Assembly (NCBI GenBank): GCA_003117195.1
Contig: BDSI01000116.1
Span: forward strand, 124,001 to 188,000
Length of the DNA: 64,000 bases
Source of the DNA: Eudorina sp. 2006-703-Eu-15
Lineage: Eukaryota > Chlorophyta > Chlorophyceae > Chlamydomonadales > Volvocaceae
Reading direction: 5' to 3'
Positions 11,970-23,200 of this stretch are shown here, in pieces (position 1 is the first letter of the stretch; the number at the start of each line of letters is the position of its first letter). The position numbers were made by a program, and so were the translations under genes. The notes under the pieces were generated by a model, which saw only the letters and a list, made by a program, of their open reading frames with translations, was not told where the DNA came from and ran no database searches.

Positions 11970-14900
11970 TCACAACTCAACCTGGCCGCCGTGCTCCGAC
12001 GGCCCCGCCGCCGGCGACCCGCCCGCCAGCGAGGATGCGTCGGAGGCCACGGGAACGCGCCACACCTGCAGCCACAGGCGGTTCACAACCCCCCGTGTTT
12101 GAGTAACAGGACAGCGCTTCCGGCCGGGCACAGCACACACCGTCCCGCATCGACCGCCGACCCTCCAGCGCTCCGCGCACCACCTGCGCCTCCCCCCTTC
12201 CCCGCCCCAAACACCTGCCTGCCCAGCCGACAGCGCTGGCCGCACCCCTGTCCCCGTCCTCGCCGCTCCCCCCCCCACACACACAGCCCACAGCCCCCGC
12301 TACGCGCACAACAGACCCCCCCAGACACGCACCCATCCCCTAGCAGCACCCACCCCGACCCCGAAACCCGACACCCCGGACGCCGCACCTTGACCAGGCG
12401 GTAGGCCAGGTGCAGCCCTATGAGCAGGTAGGCCCACCAGGGCACCGCCCACCAGGGGAACCGGGCCGCCCGCCGAGCCCGCTCCTCGTCCAGCCGCTCG
12501 GCCATCCGGCGGGTGCGGCTGCGGGCGAGTGCCGCCTGCATCTTGCGCATCACCAGGTCGGCCTCGCGGGAGGCGAGCGCGGACTCAGCCTGGCGGAGGT
12601 GGGCGGGCGGGAGGAACCCAGGGGTGACGAGAGGGGTGGCGGTGTGTGTGTGTGTGTGGCGGGGGGTCAACACCGTCGCTGAAGCAAAACCACAACGAGC
12701 CCGGGCACACCAGGCACGGGGGTGGCGCGGGACGGGGAGAGGCCGCCCCGGGCGGCGGAACGGGGGGTTCGACTGAAAAGAGAAAAAACCGAAACGAACC
12801 AGGAACGGGGGGAGAGAATGTGAAGTTGGTGGATGGCGCGGGACAGGGCGGGTTGTGGAGGGATGGGATGGGGTGAATGATATACCCGACCCGTGGGCGT
12901 GCGCGAACGGAGGTGATCATGTAGGAATGTCAGCTGATACCGTTGACGGTTGACGTTGACGTTGACGGTTTACCGAGCATGGGTTGGGTCGTCTAGGGGT
13001 TGGATTGGCGCCGCTCGTCCCGCGCCGTACGGTATCACATCCAGCGCCGACAGGGCGGACGACAGGGCGGACTGTGCGGCGGGGCCCTGTCGTCCAGCCC
13101 ACTGACCCAAGGGGTGAACATGCGCAAGTCAGGGCTTGGAAAGGGGGGGCGAGACTGCCCGGGGGGCCGCCAGTGGGCCCCAGGAGAGCGACTCGGACGC
13201 AGCGGTGGGGCAGCACAGAACCCACAGGGTAGGGCAGGTCAGTGAGGTCCAGGGAAGGTCTCCCGGTCGCACCGAGGCAGCCCCGCCCGCGCACCTTGCG
13301 GGCCGCCGGGTCCGTGAAGAGCAGATCCTCCGGGTCCAGCTCGGGGGCCGCCTCGTCGCCGGGGCGCTCGTCGTCGGTCCCCGAATCCTCCCCACCACCG
13401 GGCGGCCTGCCCGCAGACGATGACGAAGCCGGCACCGACGCGGCCCCCACGCCCTGGCCCCGCCGCCGCATCTGCGCGGCGCGGCTGCCGCCCACTCCAT
13501 CGCCCCCGGGCACTGGGCCGGGAGCAGCAGCAGCGGCAGCGGCAGTAGCCGCAGCGCCCCCCGCGTCAGTCTCATCGTACAGTCCGCCCCGACGAAAGAT
13601 ATTGCCGTACATGCCGCGTTCCTGCCTGCGGGGCCGAGAACACGTCGGGATGTGCAGCGCGGAGTGAAGCGCACGCGGCCTTCCCGTGTTCTGTGGCCTT
13701 CCGTGTTCCGCGGCCGCGCGTGTCCTGGCAGCTCAATTTCTGAGGCCACCAACCCCGCAGTCCCTCCCGGTACAATGTTCATTCGCAGGCCACGGTGGGC
13801 CGTGCCTTAATAATTGATTTGGGTTCCCCTGCGAAGTCCAAACGCGCACCCACCGCCACACACAGCCTCACCTGCGGAGCTCCCGCAGCTCGTTTTGCAC
13901 CGCCGTCAAGGCCACCCGGACCTGGTTGTTGGCGGGCTCCAACTGGTTGGCCGCCATCAGGTCGCCCACCGCCGCCTCCAGACCCGCCGTCGTGCTGGCC
14001 TGGCGGTAAGCCATCGCACGGCGGTACAGCGCCTTGACGTTGTACGGATCGTACTTGAGGGCTTTGCTGCGGAGGGAGAAAGGGTACGGCACCCGTTGGT
14101 CGCTCGGCCAAGTGGTTTCGGAACAGGGGGCGGCGTTCGCTCTCAACTGGGAGTCGCCTACGGATGGTGGGTCGCCATCGGTGATGCATGAGCCGATGAT
14201 GGTGTACGGCAAACATGGCTGGCATGTATTGCCGCGCGTGACTGCCAGGACAGGCCACCTGCAATGAGCTGGCTGGAGAGCTGAACGCCCCGCCCCGCCC
14301 CCGCCCGGCCCTGACGCAAACCCTAACTGAACCGCCCTGACGCATCGGGCCACCGCAAGTTTCCTCGCAGCTTCCCGGGGGCCTTGGACCCGACCACAAC
14401 CGCAACTGCAACCTTGGGCAGCGAACCACCGTGCGCATACGTGGCGAAGCGCCCAAGGACAGGGCCAGGCGCGAGCTCAGCGAGGCTTAGGACAGAGGAC
14501 CGGACCTTTTTGACAACACCCGTCGTGTCGTGGATGCTGTTCTCGGGAGCCTGTGGGCCGACGGCTGAGGGCTGAGGCGCTGCGGAGCGGAGCGGGCCCC
14601 CGCGCGGCTCCATGTGGCACGGCCACTCATCATCGACCTCTAGCCTGGACAACCTGTGAAGCTGCCCACCCACTCACCCATCCCCCGACACACGCGCACT
14701 TCCCCACCACCACGGTGCCCTCCTCCCTCTCACCTGCACGCGTACGCGGCGTCCGCCGCCATGTCCAGCTGCAGCAGGCAGGCGGCGGCGTTGCTGAAGG
14801 CCACCGCCAACAGATGGTAGGCCTGGAGGGGTCCAGAGCGCGGGAGGAGGAGGAGGAGGAGGACGCTATCAGAGGCGCGGGGGCGAGGAGGCGGGCGACG

Positions 14901-15721
14901 GCGACGGCGACGTGGTCTCTTCTGCGCTGTTGAGCCCGGGACTGTGCCGGGCGTTGCTGCCCGGCTCGCCCGCCTTCAAGCACCAACCTCCCCGCCCCGC
15001 AGCTAATCCCACACACACAGAGCCGGCCTGGATAAGTGAGCTGCCTCCACTCCCTCCGGACCTCCAATTTCCTGCACCCTCCCGACCAAGGCGACCACGC
15101 ATGGTTGCTGCCCTTCTTCACCTGGTGCTGCTCCGACCCGGTGAGCTGGTCGGCAGCACACACCAGCGGCACGTCCTCGGAGGCGCGGTCGGGCCCCCGG
15201 TCGAACCACAGGAACACGGAGATCGCCCGGGTGTAGCGGTCCAGCGCGGCGGCGGGGTCCTGTCGGCACCGCTCCAGAGACGGCGGGGCGGCCGGGGGCC
15301 AGGGGTCGGTGGGGCCCCGGGAGCCACGAGGTCAGGTCGAATTTCGGGATCTGGGCGGATGCCCCCGGCGGATCGAATGTGGACTCGGGATCCGGTCGGG
15401 CGAGTCTGATATGGATTCGAGATCCGGCAGGGCGTGGTCTAATGTGAATTCGGGATGGGGTGGTAAACGCGGGACCGCGGGGGCGGGGCACAGGGAGATG
15501 CTCACACTCTGCCGTCAACGCACTTCGCTGATGAGGCACCACGGACCCCACGAGCCGGGGAGGGGCGCGGGGTGGATCCGGTGTCCCCCGCAGAGATGAC
15601 GTACCTTGTGTATGAGCTCGTTGCCCTGGTCCTTCAGCTCAAGGGCAGCACTGCTTTGGACGCTGAAGCCGCCCGCCCTCGCGCGCTGCACGTCGTCCGT
15701 CGCTGCCGCGGTGCAGCGCAT
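11970..15721 (-). CDS. TPR protein with C-terminal membrane anchor (TPR7/OEP61-like)
   Basis: Seven exons: 15721-15605, 15259-15122, 14822-14734, 14066-13872, 13625-13295, 12589-12389 and 12065-11970, giving 388 residues with all phases consistent. Residues 25-180 form TPR helices: ALELKDQGNELIHK, ALDRYTRAISVFLWF, AYHLLAVAFSNAAACL and KALKYDPYNVKALYRRAMAY. A disordered Gly/Ser/Asp/Glu-rich stretch follows, then a basic amphipathic helix (AALARSRTRRMAERLDEERA) and one hydrophobic segment, WWAVPWWAYLLIGLHLAYRL (about residues 336-355), close to the C-terminus. Plant TPR7/OEP61 proteins have the same plan, a TPR docking site for Hsp70 plus a C-terminal anchor in ER or plastid envelope; FKBP-type TPR proteins are an alternative, but no isomerase domain is present. 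The exon 2 acceptor could lie 12 nt upstream. Confidence 0.75.
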
Positions 15722-16315
15722 AAATGGGGGTGCCTGCTCCCATTCTTGTCGCCCCGGTTTCGCTTTGATCAGCGCAGTCTGGACGAAACGCAGCGCCCGG
15801 GGCGGATGCGTCCGTCTGTCAGCGCGAGGCGCAGGTTCCAGAAGTCAGGACCGTTTCCGCGCTGTGGAACGCACCTTAAGTTTAACGGCTGCATCTAAAT
15901 AACCCTGGAAAGACCCAAGCGACGGCATCTTGGCATTAGCGCTCGGTATGCAACACGCGTGGCTTTGGCTGGTTGGGTCGTCATTCAAATCCCAAGGTTA
16001 TTTCCTATCTGTGCATTGGCCTATCCACACAGTGTCCCGCTGTAACGCGCAGCCATCGGACCGTTGGATCAAGACACGGAAATGATGACGAAAGAAAACA
16101 GTGGTCGCGAGTACGTCATTGTCATAATCCCAGAAGCGAAAAAGATTGACGGACGTAAAGAGTGCACAAAGTCCACTGGATTTGCATGAACTGTTTAAGG
16201 TTTGCTTAACGGCCCCAAGAGGCTGACTCGAGGGCCCAGACAAGCACCAGATTCTGCGAGCGCAATGTCTCCAGCCTAGCGGCAATCATTTCGCTACATC
16301 TAATTGTTGGCTCCC
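15722..16315. other. divergent intergenic region between TPR and UBTD-like genes
   Basis: Holds the 5' flanks of two genes transcribed away from each other (TPR gene leftward from 15721, UBTD-like gene rightward from 16316). It is less G+C-rich around 15900-16300. No TATA box or other recognised element stands out. Confidence 0.45.
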
Positions 16316-17852
16316 ATGGGGTGCGCTTCAAGCTCCGCCGTCGAGCAGGGCGCCCCGGAAACCGGGCCCTTCGATGCGGCTGTGGCCAAGGAGAAGCCGA
16401 CGAAACAGTACGCACGGCCTAAGTGGAAGTCACAGGAGCCTTTGACCGCGTCACAGTTGAAGGTGCGAAGGAACGCCTGCCGTTCCTGTGCACTGTATCC
16501 GCCAAGGCCCCGTCCCTCACCCATGTCCCGGTCCCGGGCGAGGGCTGACTACTTGACGCGCCAGGGCTGCTGCGACGGCGGAGCACAGTGCAGTTCCTTG
16601 TGTTGCGACTTCCAATGCATTGTGGGGCCCCTGGGTCTCCTGCCCGGTCTCTTGCTGGTGCACAGGCAGGAGAGCAAAGGTGGCAGGGCAGGAGTGCGTG
16701 CCATGCCAGGGGGCATAGCCAAGCCCCGGAAGGCAACACTGCTGCCCTTGCCCTGCCCAGACCGAACGTAACATATGCATGCATCGTAACATGCGCTTTT
16801 ATGCGCGCCCTGCGCCACGCTTGTCCCGTGCACCCCTTCCCGTCCCGACGAACAGAAAAAGCGGGAGGAGTTCTGGGATACGCAACCCCATTACGGCGGT
16901 GACCGAAGTAAGTCGCACGTCCCTCCATGCGCGACCCGCTATCGGGCCGCCGTGCGCGGCCGCAGGGCGAACCCCCTGAATCTGCCGTAGGCCCGTAGCC
17001 GCTGCATCTACAGCCCATCGCCGCATCCCCCCCGAGATGTACGGCATATGTGTGCTCCGCACTCACATGGTGATTGTACGGCAGTCCATACACACACGTG
17101 CATGCACATGCACACACACCCGCCCTGGTTTGGGTCGGGCGGGTCTCTTATCTGAACACACCCGCCCTGGGTGGTTCGGGGGGTAGGGGTTTCTCGCTAA
17201 GCACACCCGCCCGCGGCCCGGCCATCGGACGTTTCCATCCTCGCTCTCCTCAACCCGCCGCCGGCTCTGCGCCCGCCCCCCGCCCCCCGCTGCCCAACCC
17301 AGACATCTGGGATGCCCTGAAGGCGGCCTGCGAGGCCGAGCCGGAGACCTGCAAGCTGCTGATAGAGAGCGCGGGTATCATCGTGGCCGCACCGGACATG
17401 ACGGTCTGCTACGACGAGCGGGGTGGGTGGGGGTCAAACTGAAAAAGAAAGAAACCAGAAACGAACCCGGGGGCGGGGTGGGTGGTGGGCAGGTCACTGG
17501 CAGGGTTACATACACACAGGCACGCAGAGCTGAGGGGTGTGGGCGATGTGGATGTGGATGTGGCTCAATGGTGGTTGCCTGTTGACTTGGCGCGGAGTGA
17601 TGCCGGGGGAGAAAGGGTTTGGACCAAGAATTGAACCCGAGCCGGTGACAAAGCTCTTGGGGCGTGTTCCGGGATGTACCGGGATTCTGAGCAGGGCATG
17701 CAGGGGATGTTGAGCCGGGGATTTCCTTGTGGGGAGAGTCGGATATCACCCGGGTGCTTGCAACCGCCACCCAAGCCAAGGTCGAGCGTGCTTTACGCGC
17801 GCGCGTGTGTGTCTCTGTTCGCGTGAGGGGTCTGCGCTGTTCAGGAAGGTCT

Positions 17853-17914
<62 letters not shown>

Positions 17915-18052
17915 CCCTTTGGTTTCTTAACCCCCCTGGTTCATGATTCGTTCCATCGCGGCCCCCCGCGCCCACTGCTTTGTCCAGGCGCCAAGTACGA
18001 GTTGCCCAAGTACGTCTTGAGCGAACCGGTCAACCTGGTCAAGGAGGAGTGA
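16316..18052 (+). CDS. UBTD-like protein, plant-type short form (DC-UbP N-terminal domain only)
   Basis: Four exons (16316-16462, 16856-16907, 17303-17422, 17988-18052) give 127 residues in perfect phase. The start MGCASSS has Gly2 and Cys3, a typical N-myristoylation plus palmitoylation signal. The body follows the UBTD1/UBTD2 family: RPKWKSQEPLTASQLK, then KREEFWDTQPHYGGDR in the 52-nt exon 2, NIWDALKAAC, a central CKLLIESAGI helix, CYDERGAKYELPKYVLSEP and NLVKEE before the stop. Animal UBTD proteins continue into a ubiquitin-like domain; plant homologues stop here, as this one does. The family binds E2/E3 ubiquitin enzymes in animals; the role in algae is unknown. A membrane-attached adaptor is inferred. 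Intron 3 contains a 58-bp CT run. Confidence 0.85.
17852..17909 (+). repeat. (CT)n microsatellite
   Basis: About 29 uninterrupted CT units in intron 3 of the UBTD-like gene, roughly 80 bp upstream of its acceptor at 17987, where they could act as an extended pyrimidine tract. Confidence 0.9.
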
Positions 18053-18414
18053 AGAGGGGGGGGGGCAGCGGGACAGGGGCCGCCCTCCCCTCCAGGAGGC
18101 TGTCTGCTACCTGATGGTGGCCGACACTGGGGACCGGACCTGAGGCGCCGCAACGCTTCTTGCCTGCCTTTGCACTCATCCCGCCAGTGGGGCAGACGCG
18201 GACACTTGCCGGTGAACAAGTTCGGGGCCTTGACAGGAGGCGGTACCTACAGTCGTGTACCTCGGCACCTCGACTTTTGACACCTTTCTCGCCCCAATGT
18301 GGGCATTTCGGGCGTTCGGGTCTTCTTGGGTGGACGTTTTTGAAGAAGATTTCCAAGAGGCATAACAAAGTCCGCACGCGGTGGAAGGGCGGCCCAAAGC
18401 CCCCCCATTGACCC
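18053..18414. other. spacer after the UBTD-like gene
   Basis: 3' flank of the UBTD-like gene. No TGTAA signal and no convincing exon were found. A 22-codon ORF at 18297-18365 (MWAFRAFGSSWVDVFEEDF) is too short to call. Confidence 0.35.
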
Positions 18415-18418
18415 GCAG

Positions 18419-19562
18419 GTCATGGAGCCGGAAGGCCCGACTGAACTTGTCATCACGCTGTTGGGGCCCGGGAAGGGGTATTATGACGGGCGGGCTTTTG
18501 CGTTGAGTGGGGTCGGTAGTGAGGGACGACCCTCCCACCTGGAGGCGACGGACGCTGCCGCCCGAGCAGGGGGAGCCTGTGTGCCTGTTGTGACGACTCC
18601 GGCGCTGACCCGGCCGACATTTCCCAGGTGATGAGTTGGAAGTCTCACCACCGCCACGGCCACGTGGTGGTGGTGGTGGTGGAGAAGGCTCCGCACTGTC
18701 TGTGCCTCTTGTGCACGGAAAAGAGGATTGTTTACCTCGGGCTGGGGTCTGATGTGCCGAATGTGGGGGGTTCCTGCCGTCCTTTAACACCTGGCGGTCT
18801 TCAAGGTGCACGCGGTCGAGGCGTTACCACGACCTGTTAACGACAGCGCAGCCTGTTTCGGGGGAGGCCCGTGGCCCTTGTCTTGGGCGGCGTGGGGGTT
18901 GGGGAGGGGGGCGCGGGCACACGGGCCGTGGGGCCGCGGAATAAGCTGGGGCGGGCGCATGAGTCGTCCGGGGTTGAGGTCGTCCGGGGTGCGGCCGCGT
19001 GGGATCCTGGGGGATCGCATGCGGCAGCAGGACCTCTCGGGCCCCTTTTTTTTACATGCCCCAACCGCATGCGGCGGGTGCACGGAGCGCTGACTGTGGG
19101 TGCGCTTGTGCCGCGAGCGACCTCCATGCCTCTGTGCCTCTCAGCGGGCCTATCAACGCGGTGGGCGGCGGGGTCCAGGTGCTGGAAGGAAAACGTTGGA
19201 GGAGTTGTGGTGCGGCCTGGCCGCGAGCCAACGCGCCGGCCAGGCCTGCGCCCGTCGACGTCGAATTGTTTTTACGGGTTGCACTGACAAGATAGATGAC
19301 TCGCATGTCCGCATGTACTTGCATGGTAACCCTATGCCGCTGTGCTTGTACGGTGGGTGGCGCTCTGTTCGAAAGGAAACCATGCATGGGTTGAGAGGTG
19401 TGTGTTGGGTGGGTGGGTGAGGGTGTGTGGGGGCGGTCCCGGAGTCGCGCGGCTTGGCGGACCTGCCGCTGTGTCTGGATGATGAGATTGTTGCAGCGGT
19501 ACGCCCGAATGCGGCGATGGACATGGATGCAACCGAATTCTTTGTGCACTTTTTTGAGGACT
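18419..19562 (+). CDS. possible exons of an unrecognised gene
   Basis: Two stretches look coding. The first, after a CCCGCAG acceptor, reads VMEPEGPTELVITLLGPGK then GYYDGRAFALS up to a GTGGGG donor near 18507. The pattern VxLLGPxxxYYxGRxF recalls the core of a ubiquitin-conjugating-enzyme-like (E2/UEV) fold, but no catalytic HPN or active-site cysteine is visible. The last, 19446-19562, reads ADLPLCLDDEIVAAV, RPNAAMDMDATEF and FVHFFED before TGA. TGTAA signals follow at 19775-19779 and 19864-19868. The exons between could not be joined in phase, and the start is not found. It may be a decayed gene or one with introns I could not resolve. Confidence 0.3.
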
Positions 19563-20299
19563 GAAGGTAATAATGCGGAAATGTACGAGCCTGCGCCCGG
19601 GTACCACACGGCCGGTTGACATCCTTGGCCGTGCGGGGCGTGGGGGTTTCGGCGGAACACGGCGGAAAGTGCTGGATGAGGGGATGACAAGGTGAACAAG
19701 AATGACACGGCCTGACAGGCGTTTCCTATCCTCGCCCCAGGCTCGAGGGGCGAGGATAGGAACATGTTTTTTGGTGTAACTCCACTACAAGACATTGTGG
19801 TGACCCAGGGGCGTTTCTCCCAACACAGGACTCGTACGTGGCAGTTGCGGGGTACTACCCTACTGTAACGAGGAACCATCCTTTTGGACTGCTACCCTTG
19901 TACGCCGCACGGCCGCAGGCTGTGCCGTGGTTGCTTGGGAGAGCGCGATGCCGGAATGTCGTATATGCCGTGTAACCAATCGTCAAAACTCTAGCCTGGG
20001 CCTGACCTGCAAGATTTTCCCACCTATACTTCTCGATTCAGTCATTTCGCTTGTGATATCGATCTCAACACGTACACGCTACGATAGTTCAAATTCCCAA
20101 CTTTCCTTTGTCCAGCTGATAGTAAATCAGACTTATTTCTATGGAAAACTCATAGGCGCGGTGTCATGAAAATGAATGACTTGAGCTGAATACCTTCTCG
20201 CAAAGGAGAGCTTGATTGCAGCGCAGCCGCGCACTAGCCACTTGGGGCACTCTCAGGAAGCTTGCTTTCGATTTCGTTTGCTTTTATAAAAAACGTTAC
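19563..20299. other. intergenic region upstream of ECT1
   Basis: Contains the 16-bp perfect hairpin at 19723-19762, two TGTAA motifs (19775, 19864) and an AT-richer block at 19970-20300 that probably holds the ECT1 promoter and 5' UTR. No ORF is convincing. Confidence 0.4.
19723..19762. repeat. perfect inverted repeat, 16-bp arms
   Basis: TTCCTATCCTCGCCCC (19723-19738) and its exact reverse complement (19747-19762) flank an 8-nt loop. It lies 160 bp after the last possible exon of the preceding gene and just before a TGTAA. Confidence 0.9.
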
Positions 20300-23200
20300 A
20301 TGATGAAGCTTCTATCTGGCGTCTTGGACGTTTTTAAGGCGAAGGACGCCGGCTTTTGGACAGGCGTGGCCGCTGCTGCGACTGTGGCGATTGGACTTGC
20401 CACATATTATGCACAGAAAAGCCTTGAATTATATGTACCGATTCAGGTGCGGTCGAAATCTACCTCTGGCAGCTTCTGGCACAGCTTCCCGCCATGTCGA
20501 CGGCTGACCACCAGTCTGCGCGGTCCCGGGATGTGCAGTATCAATACCGCCCCGGCACCATCAGCGGCTGGCTCGCAAACGCGTTGGCGAAGCATTCGAA
20601 GAGCCGACGCAGTGAGTTGTGCAGTCTCGCGCACGCTTGGGGTCGTTCGTCCCTGCGGTCTGACCGCCTTCCGCGTTGTGCCCGTGCAGAGAAGCGCCCC
20701 GTCCGCGTTTACCTGGACGGGTGTTTCGATATGATGCACTACGGACACGCGAACGCCCTGAGACAGGTCTGCAGAACCGCTGACTGAACGGGTTGCTGGC
20801 CGGGTTGCTGGCGTTGTGGTCCGCACATGACATGCACACACGGACATTACGGCGCCGTCATGAGTTGCATGGGCCGTCTACGGTGTCTTCATATGCGTTG
20901 GCGTAACCGCTGGGCGTAACCGCTGGGTGCCTGGCCGATGATGCCTGGCTACAGCCAGGCACCCTCGGGTGCCGGGGTCCGAAGGCTGCCACTGAACCTC
21001 TAATTCCGTTCCCCCCATGGACGGGCTACTGCACTGCACCTCTGATGCTGCACCCCTAAAGCAGCTGTGCACCTCGGAGGTTGCCGCCTTCACCCAGTAC
21101 CCTTCCCCGGCCCGTTTCACGTTGCCGACCTGACGCACCGCATCCGCCCACCCGGCTCCCTCAGGCCAAGGCCGTGGGCGACGAGTTGGTGGTGGGTCTG
21201 ATCAACGACGCGGAGATCCTGCGCTGCAAGGGGCCCCCCGTCATGAACGAGGAGGAGCGGTACACGGTGGTGGAGGCGGTCAAGTGGGTGGACGAAATCC
21301 TGCGAGGTAGGGCTGGGGCTGAGCATCCGCGGCTGCGGCCAGCTGAGCCGAGGGGCGATTGGGATGAAGGGAAGGCCGGGCGAAAAGGGAGGAGCAGCAG
21401 TGGTGGTGTTTGTGGGAGGAGGGGCTGCTCGATGGCGATACCTATCCAGGGTCTGCGTCCAGGCGATGCTTTGTGAACGCGATCCTGGAGAAAAGAAGGC
21501 GGCGCCTCCAAAGGCGGCGTGGGTTTTCCAAAAGTCGTCTTTGGTGTGTTGTGCCGACGGCCATGCGGCCGTTGATCCGTTCGGGGGACCCGCGACGTGG
21601 CACCTGAGGTTACACGACCGCCTCACTAACCGCCTAACTGATTATTGGAATTGTCTGGCACGTTTAATGCCCAGCGTGATAACAGCCCATGCTAACAACA
21701 CGGGATATGCCAACCAGCTGTGTAGCGCACGTGGCGTGCCGGTCGCACCCGGCATGACCGCCACCGTACGGCCCTTCTCCCTGTACGTACCGTACAGGCG
21801 TGCCGTATGACCTGAACCCCGAGTTCGTCAACGAGTTGTTCACCAAGCACCGGATAGACTACATCATCCACGGGGACGATCCCTGCCTGCTGCCCGACGG
21901 CACGGACGCTTACGCGCACGCAAAAAAGCTGGGGCGTTTCAAAATGGTGCGTGGGCGGAGCTTGCCGCGGGGAGGAGAGCGCGGTGGACGGCCGGGGACT
22001 CGGCGGGGCGGGGGCGGGCAAAGGGATTGTCCGTTGTGTGGCCGATGGCCGGGTCGTACTAGGGTGGGTGCTGGGTGCAAGACAGGCCTGTGGCAGCCCG
22101 CGGATCATCCCAGTTCATCGCATTTCGAGGGTTACCGTCGGGAGCGCAACCGCGTCCCTCACTCCGCGCCCTCAGCTGCCGTGACCGCATGGCAACGGGC
22201 GTCGACGTGAGCATGGAGAGGTTCTCCCCCGTCTCGAGTATAGGTTCTGTCACTGCGCGTTGCCAACACTGTTCGGACTTGCCATCGTCGTCAAGCAGGG
22301 GCCTCAGCAATTCGGGGGGCGGCTGGTCTCACCCAAATTAATGGTCCTGGGCGGTTAGCAGACAGGCGATGATGGCCACACAGACATGGATGCAGGGCCG
22401 GCATCCTCGTGTGCTGCATCAGTCCAAATCCTTGGCCGCCCAGCCCCAATCCTAATGCCTCCTCCGCGCCGGGTTGCCTGCTGCCCTGGCGGTGGTGGGG
22501 TGGGGTCCCTCTTACAGGTGAAGCGGACGGAGGGGGTCAGCACGACGGACATTGTGGGCCGCATGCTCACGTGCAGCCGGGTCAACCACTTCATCAGCGA
22601 TGACGAGGTGTGGGGTGGGGGCTTGGACGGGAGATGCAGCGTTGACTGGGGGTGACAATGATGGGGTACGAGTGATTTGAATTGCCGAAGGCGCCCGCCG
22701 GGGTCTGGAACGGGCCGGGGTAAGGGGAACCCGCCGGGGACTGGGCTGAGTCAACTTGGTCCGTGACGCCGTGAACGTTTGGGTAAACGCGTGGCCGCGG
22801 CCGTCGCAATGGTGCATTCCGCGACTTGTGACACTGATCACCACAAGGGGGTGCACCATTGGGTTCCTGAGAGACGGCAGCCACGGACGGGTGAAACCCG
22901 CCGCGCTGGACCGACCGTATCGGCTGGTCTTGAACGTTTGCCAAGGGAATCATGGCTTTACCGGTTCCCTTCCCGTGTGTTGGCCCGTCGCAGCCGCACC
23001 CGCTGGCCAAGTCCTTCAGCCTGGGGACGCCGCGGGAGGAGTTCGAGGACGCGTCCGGCAGCGACGCCTCCACCCGGACCACCCTCTCAAAGTACGAGCC
23101 CGCGCGGGATGTGGGCCGCGGGAAATTCAAGTCAACCTGGCTGGCAGTCGACTGAACAGCGGGCCTGTAGTCGCCGGCAGCTATATACGTGTCTCGCACG

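Noticed and set aside
17610..17665. tRNA-like GTTCAATT on the minus strand
   Set aside because: The T-stem does not pair and no acceptor or anticodon arm fits; the position is inside an intron.
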